A DNA stretch of 11,131 nucleotides from JBBSEZ01 sp038239195 (GTDB lineage Bacteria; Planctomycetota; Planctomycetia; Gemmatales; Gemmataceae). Location of the stretch: NCBI GenBank assembly GCA_038239195.1, contig JBBSEZ010000336.1, forward strand, positions 1 to 11,131, given 5' to 3'. Below are positions 7,775 to 11,131 of the stretch, piece after piece. The position numbers were made by a program, and so were the translations under genes. How positions within the stretch are numbered: position 1 is the first letter of the stretch; the number at the start of each line of letters is the position of its first letter. The notes under the pieces are model-generated. The model worked only from the letters and a program-made list of their open reading frames with translations, searched no databases and was not told the DNA's origin.

Positions 7775-7808
7775 GAGCCGTATGAAGCGTAAGTTTCACG
7801 TACGGTTC
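7775..7808 (+). ncRNA. Group II intron B domain V
   Basis: A 34-nt near-canonical domain V (GAGCCGTATG opening, CACGTACGGTTC closing) with the AGC triad and a GTAA tetraloop. It lies 41 nt after the reverse transcriptase stop, as expected for an ORF in domain IV. Confidence 0.93.
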
Positions 7809-7876
7809 TCAGGGGGCTGGGGAGCAGCAATGCCTCCCGGCTACCCGACCGAGCAGAGGCCATAGGAGGTGCAGCG

Positions 7877-8725
7877 ATGGAGACGATGCGACTCGGCCGC
7901 AACGGCCTGTGCCCCTGCGGTAGTGGCAGGAAGTACAAGAAGTGCTGCCTCTCAACCGTTCAGGCGAGGATGACCCCTCCTCGGCCGGCCGAGCGGAACG
8001 GGGAGCGACTGGTGTTTCATCAGACGCCGGCGGAAGTGGCCGCAGCCCGAGAGCAGGCGGTCATCCCGCCTCTGCAACCTCAGTTCGCACGGCCGGCCGG
8101 TCCGTCGCCGAGCGGTGGGGAGACGATCGAGGCGACTGGCGGGCACCCGTTCTGGGTAATATCGGGGGGAGACCTGGACAAGCGGCCCATTCCCCAGCAC
8201 TGCCCGGCCGAGGAGCCGAACGCCGCCATCCCCGGCCGGTGGGTGAACGCGATCGACCTGCGGGTCGGCGACATCCTGTTCACCCGCGACGGCCGCCGGG
8301 TGCCGGTCACCAACGTCTCGATCCGGCATACGAAGATGAAGGTCTACAATTTGCAAGTCGCAGACTTGCACAATTACGCGGTTGGGCACTCGGGGATACT
8401 TGTGCATAACTCCAGCGCGGCCCCGCAGCCCTCGGGCGTACCTAACTTGGCCGGGATGAGCCGTGCCGACGCACACATCGCAATCAGGCAGGCGGGTTAC
8501 AACTACCACGGAACGACTGCCGGCGGGTACGTCCGCTATCGCCACCCGAGCGGCGGGGAGATCCAAATTCGTCCGAACGGCGAGATCATCCGCCTCGGTC
8601 CGCCTGTCACCCCCCAAGGTGGCGGCCGGCCGTACAACCCTCGGATCGACCACGAAGGCAACCGCATCCCGACCCACAGCACGGGTGAGTTCGTACCACC
8701 GCTGCCAGGGAGGAGTACCCCATGA
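7877..8725 (+). CDS. SEC-C / truncated HINT protein with toxin-like C-terminus
   Basis: A 282-residue protein. SEC-C is at residues 7-24 (GRNGLCPCGSGRKYKKCC; C12, C14, C23, C24). The HINT-like region at about 84-178 starts abruptly at IEATGGHPFWV (84-94) and ends VYNLQVADLHNYAVG (156-170) and LVHN (175-178). The N-terminal HINT block with its nucleophilic cysteine is absent. The C-terminal domain, about 190-282, is small and strand-rich (GGEIQIRPNGEIIRLG) and ends around NRIPTHSTGEF. This looks like a compact RNase-type toxin tail, but I cannot name the family. GGAGG lies 7 nt before the ATG. Intron B ends 27 nt upstream. The stop overlaps the next start (ATGA), which suggests coupled translation with an immunity partner. 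Confidence 0.82.
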   Translation: METMRLGRNGLCPCGSGRKYKKCCLSTVQARMTPPRPAERNGERLVFHQTPAEVAAAREQAVIPPLQPQFARPAGPSPSGGETIEATGGHPFWVISGGDLDKRPIPQHCPAEEPNAAIPGRWVNAIDLRVGDILFTRDGRRVPVTNVSIRHTKMKVYNLQVADLHNYAVGHSGILVHNSSAAPQPSGVPNLAGMSRADAHIAIRQAGYNYHGTTAGGYVRYRHPSGGEIQIRPNGEIIRLGPPVTPQGGGRPYNPRIDHEGNRIPTHSTGEFVPPLPGRSTP

Positions 8726-9159
8726 CTGATCGAGGCGAGATTCTCAACCGCTCACTCTCCGAAGTGCGGTTTAGCCCGGACGGCGGGGCCGTGCAACTGT
8801 TCCTGACCGACTCGGTCCCACCCTACGGGACGATCATTCTGACTTGCGTCAACTTGCTCGCGTTCCACCTCCACCGGACCGCTGATGACGCCGCCCCCTA
8901 CTTCCTCGGCGAAGTGACTTGGCAACCGCTCACTTCCGCTAATCAAGGCCAGGCGCTGGCACGCCTCAACTATTCCTTCTTCGATGAGGGCGGAGGTGTC
9001 CTGCAGCCGGATTGGCAGGCGATGTACATCCACTTCGAGGGGTCGGTCTGCGGTGACATCATTTGCCGCGGCTGCTCTGTGCGGGAGGAGGAGCAGCTTC
9101 AGTATGCGTCACCGGCTGAGCAGGCTGGTCGAGCCGAACCAGACGCTGGTGCGACATGA
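8722..9159 (+). CDS. Putative immunity protein, 145 aa
   Basis: Overlaps the SEC-C/HINT gene by 4 nt, with GGAGG upstream of the ATG. The sequence is strand-rich and aromatic (VQLFLTDSVPPYGTIILTC, LNYSFFDEGG, MYIHFEGSVCGDIICRGC) with no signal peptide or membrane span. Position and size fit a cognate immunity protein; the family is unknown. The last residues (AEPDAGAT) come from an attC half-site and the first bases of intron C: the TGA stop at 9157-9159 lies inside the intron. With the intron removed, the frame would run on for about 70 codons, so the intron determines the present C-terminus. Confidence 0.75.
   Translation: MTDRGEILNRSLSEVRFSPDGGAVQLFLTDSVPPYGTIILTCVNLLAFHLHRTADDAAPYFLGEVTWQPLTSANQGQALARLNYSFFDEGGGVLQPDWQAMYIHFEGSVCGDIICRGCSVREEEQLQYASPAEQAGRAEPDAGAT
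9133..9148 (+). other. attC-like half-site, interrupted by intron C
   Basis: GCCGAACCAGACGCTG here joins CAGCAGACCGCAG at 10125 once intron C is removed. The rejoined sequence aligns with the uninterrupted attC at 4124 (GCCGAACCAGGCGCTG followed by CACCTGACCGG), including the A that is extrahelical there. The partner L'/R' half ending in GTTCGGC was not found before 10203, so the site seems incomplete or decayed. Confidence 0.55.
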
Positions 9160-10124
9160 TGTCGTATCGATAGCTGCTACATCTTGTTCTCTGAAATGGA
9201 GGTGTGAAACATCGCCAAGACGAAGCAAGAGACGTAGCCTCCTGTTCTGCCAGGATCCTCCTACCGCAGCGTGCGTCGTCGGTGACTGGGTAACACCTAC
9301 GCCAACGGGGCGGGAAGCCTGCGGGACAACGTAGCCCCTTCTCGCCAGAGACGGTCGTGAGAGCGCGAGCCGACACGGCGACTGCCAGCATCACAGGGTG
9401 GTCGGGAGCCAGGAGCGAGCGGTATGGTCAACGTAACGTGAAGTGCCGTAAAGGCCGTGATGTTCGACAAGCCAGAATGGATGCATAAGGTGCTGACAGG
9501 CTTGGACCAAAAGGTACGTGGCCAGGTGCAGGGGCTTCAGCGTTCCTCTGCCGCAGATGACGCGCCACCGGCCCAGAGGCACGACCTAACCCGCTCCGGT
9601 ATCGATGCGGAACATGGTAAGCCCGTAGCCCTCCCTTCCGGGGGAAAGCGAACCGCAAGGCCAGCCGACGGGACTGCGGGTAGAGGATGAGGGAGCAAGC
9701 GAATGCCGCCCTGAAATGGGGCGGATAGGAGTTGAGCCTCCAGGCAACATCACCCCACGGGAAACCGAGCAGACTTCCCTCGGGTGACGGCGCACGCGAA
9801 CCGCGAACAAACTACCTCAGGAGGCAAAGCAGATGTCGGCGGGTCGCAACGACCTTGCTGCTGCTCCCTCCCCAAGCCAAGCGGGCATTCGCAGCGCGGC
9901 CGTGGAAGTGGCGCTCGGGTAGTAATGTGCAGGATCGGCCGCAAGGCTGGTCCGCGTGTTGGCCGCGCCCTTGCGCCGTGGGGCATTGTCTTGCCGGAAG
10001 GCAAGTGTCCCTGGACCGGCGTGGTACAAACCATGCGAGCCCGAGGCTTGAGCCGTAGGAAGGGAAACTTTCACGTACGGTTCTGAGGTAAGCGAGTGAC
10101 GGCAACGCCACCCGCTTCCCCGGC
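9149..10124 (+). mobile_element. Group II intron C, ORF-less
   Basis: Starts GTGCGACATGATG and aligns with A and B throughout the ribozyme core (for example the shared GACAGGCTTGGACCAAAAGG and GGGAGCAAGCGAA blocks). EBS1 is CAGCGT (9538-9543) and pairs perfectly with IBS1 ACGCTG (9143-9148), so this copy has a different target specificity. Domain V is at 10050-10083. The 3' end reads CTTCCCCGGC where A and B have T-A-CCCGAC, so the bulged branch-point A is replaced by C and the terminal AC by GC. Domain IV keeps only a short remnant starting ATGTCGGCGGG at 9833. Coding content between 9160 and 10202 is nil. Confidence 0.86.
10050..10083 (+). ncRNA. Group II intron C domain V
   Basis: A 34-nt domain V with GAGCCGTAGG opening, GAAA tetraloop and CACGTACGGTTC closing. 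It keeps the AGC triad, so the catalytic hairpin looks intact even though the branch site does not. Confidence 0.92.
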
Positions 10125-10174
10125 CAGCAGACCGCAGTGGCTCGACGGGAAGGCCGGGTGGCCGTAGAATGGAG

Positions 10175-10193
10175 CAAGGATATGGTATCCTTG
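10175..10193 (+). promoter_or_regulatory. Perfect 8-bp inverted repeat at ribosome binding site
   Basis: CAAGGATA, a 3-nt loop TGG, then TATCCTTG. The right arm ends at the first base of the GAGG ribosome binding site (10193-10196) of the gene at 10203. It could be an operator or an RNA hairpin that limits ribosome access. It lies in the short exon between intron C and the gene. Confidence 0.45.
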
Positions 10194-10202
10194 AGGTGAC
10201 CC

Positions 10203-10853
10203 ATGAAGAGCCTTGCCGATCAGCTGCCCCCCGAGATCGCCCGACAGATCCACCCGGACTGGCGCAAGAACGAGGCGGTCTACTCGAACGAGCGCGACCG
10301 GCTTCTCGCTCAGTACCGAGGGCAGTGGATCGCGTTCGCTGACGGTGCCGTCATCGTCGCCGCGTCCACCCCGTTGGAAGTGTTCCTTGCCATCCAGCAC
10401 TCGCAACAGCATCCCTACGTGATCCGCGTCGGCCATGAGAACGAGCCGTGGTATCGCATCCGTCGGGCGAGCTATCCCTATGACAGCTCCTACCCTGGCA
10501 CGGCGCTGCCGATCGTCGACGTCGAGTTCCGCTCGGTGAGCGGATCGCCGGGGGTGATCCTGGATCGCGTCATCCCTGACACGGGTGCCGACACGACCAC
10601 CCTGCCGTGGCCGGACTGTCAACGACTTCGTCTCGACCCCGCCGTCGGTGTGCCAGGCGTGATCGCCGGGGTTGCAGGCGGCATGGCGGTGACGATCGGC
10701 TTCTTGATCTGGGTGTTGCTGGACGGTCAGGAATATCCTTGTCAGCTCCAAGGGGACTTCGCGGCGCAGGAGCGGGTCCTCGGTCCGGACGTGCTGAACC
10801 GTCTGAAGGTTCTTTTCGACGGCCCAGTCGGCGAGATCGTTTTCAATCCCTGA
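10203..10853 (+). CDS. DUF5678-like domain plus retroviral-type aspartyl protease domain
   Basis: A 216-residue protein. Residues about 30-70 (YRGQWIAFADGAVIVAAST followed by PLEVF) resemble the DUF5678 domain. Residues about 105-215 look like a clan AA (retropepsin-type) aspartic protease: the catalytic DTGAD at 126-130 is preceded by a hydrophobic strand, with a flap-like region IAGVAGGMAVTIGF and the family ending VLGPDVLNRLKVLFDGP then IVFNP. The single D-T-G motif implies a homodimeric active site. The ATG follows GAGG with correct spacing. The substrate is unknown; such fusions recur in cassette and toxin-rich regions, so self-processing or processing of neighbours is conceivable, but nothing in the sequence shows it. 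It is followed by an attC-like half-site. Confidence 0.82.
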   Translation: MKSLADQLPPEIARQIHPDWRKNEAVYSNERDRLLAQYRGQWIAFADGAVIVAASTPLEVFLAIQHSQQHPYVIRVGHENEPWYRIRRASYPYDSSYPGTALPIVDVEFRSVSGSPGVILDRVIPDTGADTTTLPWPDCQRLRLDPAVGVPGVIAGVAGGMAVTIGFLIWVLLDGQEYPCQLQGDFAAQERVLGPDVLNRLKVLFDGPVGEIVFNP

Positions 10854-10868
10854 GCGCGAAGCCTGGAC

Positions 10869-10905
10869 GCCGAACCAACCGCTACAGCTGACTGGCGCTG
10901 GGAAG
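10869..10905 (+). other. attC-like half-site
   Basis: GCCGAACCAACCGCTACAGC begins like the attC at 4124 and continues CAGCTG-A-CTGGCGCTGG, matching the R''-spacer-L'' half including the extrahelical A. No L'/R' half follows, because the DUF4058 start codon is at 10915. Possibly a decayed or partly deleted site. Confidence 0.4.
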
Positions 10906-10914
10906 GAGGCCGTG

Positions 10915-11073
10915 ATGCCGTCACCGTTTCCAGGCATGGACCCGTTTCTCGAGGAGGCCGCCCTGTTCGCCGGTTTCCACGCGCGGCTGATCGCAATGGA
11001 ATCTATGCTGCGTGGTCCGCGCGGAGAGACCGTGTCCATGCCGAAGCCGTGCCTCGCGGACCACGCAGCATAG
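10915..11073 (+). pseudogene. DUF4058 protein, truncated by the right hairpin repeat
   Basis: The first 26 codons (MPSPFPGMDPFLEEAALFAG, then FHARLI) are the characteristic N-terminus of DUF4058 proteins, which are full-length proteins of a few hundred residues of unknown function. GGAGG precedes the ATG. The reading frame enters the hairpin repeat at 10992 and stops at TAG 11071-11073, giving 52 residues, half of them repeat-derived. The rest of the gene may lie beyond the repeat, outside this window. It follows directly on the attC-like half-site at 10869. Confidence 0.85.
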
Positions 11074-11131
11074 ATTCTGGTTGAACTTACCCGCCTGGGG
11101 GGCCTCTCCCCTGGGGGCATTCAATCCAGCC
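10992..11131 (-). repeat. Right copy of inverted ~140-bp hairpin repeat
   Basis: Reverse complement of 67-208 with two substitutions and two fewer G in one homopolymer. The same end of the element faces inward at both sides. The copy reaches the final base, so its outer boundary is unknown. The hairpin arms lie at 11000-11022 and 11055-11078. Insertion truncates the DUF4058 gene. A contig or window ending inside a repeat is also what an assembly break would produce. Confidence 0.85.

Larger units (their letters stand above)
5426..7849 (+). mobile_element. Group II intron B with reverse transcriptase ORF
   Basis: Starts GTGCGACACGAGG at 5426 and ends GGCTACCCGAC at 7849. EBS1 CCGAAC (5726-5731) pairs perfectly with IBS1 GTTCGG (5420-5425). 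Domains I-III occupy about 5426-6042. Domain IV carries the reverse transcriptase ORF (6043-7733). Domain V is at 7775-7808, and domain VI has a candidate branch-point A at 7843. It is the only one of the three introns with a coding region and the likely former source of protein for A and C, but its ORF is frameshifted. The insertion point lies within the R' core of an attC-like site. I do not assign a structural class; the HNH-bearing protein argues against typical IIC. Confidence 0.92.

Noticed and set aside
1515..10124. Three long similar blocks as simple tandem duplication or CRISPR
   Set aside because: They are group II introns: GTGCG starts, domain V hairpins and matching EBS1/IBS1; the blocks are kilobases apart with no short spacer array.
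10071..11120. Minus-strand open frame of 349 codons whose start resembles the frame at 74-568
   Set aside because: The similar N-terminus comes only from the inverted DNA repeat; the remainder is antisense to the aspartyl-protease gene.

Overview
The window is GC-rich. Its gene content (SEC-C/HINT multidomain proteins, a DUF4058 protein, a DUF5678-aspartyl protease protein, TA modules) suggests a Gemmata-like planctomycete. That assignment is inferred from gene families, not from any marker gene. All supported genes are on the + strand.

The main reading is that this is a stretch of integron-type gene cassettes. Two complete attC-like sites interrupted by introns (1418-1514 and 5330-5425) and one uninterrupted attC-like site (4124-4217) show R''/R' core boxes, L''/L' boxes and the same extrahelical A. 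Half-sites lie at 9133-9148 (continued at 10125), 10869-10905 and, weakly, 756-770. No integrase or attI is visible. The cassettes carry an addiction-module antitoxin/ParE toxin pair (900-1423), a SEC-C/HINT protein with an unknown C-terminal domain plus a HEAT-like partner (2417-4076), a putative permuted papain-like protein plus a small partner (4441-5283), a second SEC-C/HINT protein plus partner (7877-9159), and a DUF5678/aspartyl-protease protein (10203-10853).

Three related group II introns (A 1515-2395, B 5426-7849, C 9149-10124) sit inside attC sites in the same orientation as the cassettes. A and B sit between the 6th and 7th bases of the R' core (GTTRRR^Y). C sits in the L''-proximal CGCTG^CA. 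The 6-nt EBS1 in each intron matches its own target: CCGAAC in A and B (one mismatch in A), CAGCGT in C. Only B encodes a reverse transcriptase with an HNH domain, and that ORF carries a -1 frameshift near its N-terminus. A and C are ORF-less, and C appears to have lost its branch-point A. Introns A and B end 21 and 27 nt upstream of the two SEC-C/HINT genes, so these introns lie in the 5' leaders of putative toxins.

Both window ends carry a ~140-bp repeat in inverted orientation (67-208 and 10992-11131) containing a perfect 23-bp hairpin. The right copy interrupts a DUF4058 gene after its first residues, and the left copy abuts a zinc-finger ORF that appears to lack its 5' end. The right copy runs to the last base of the window.
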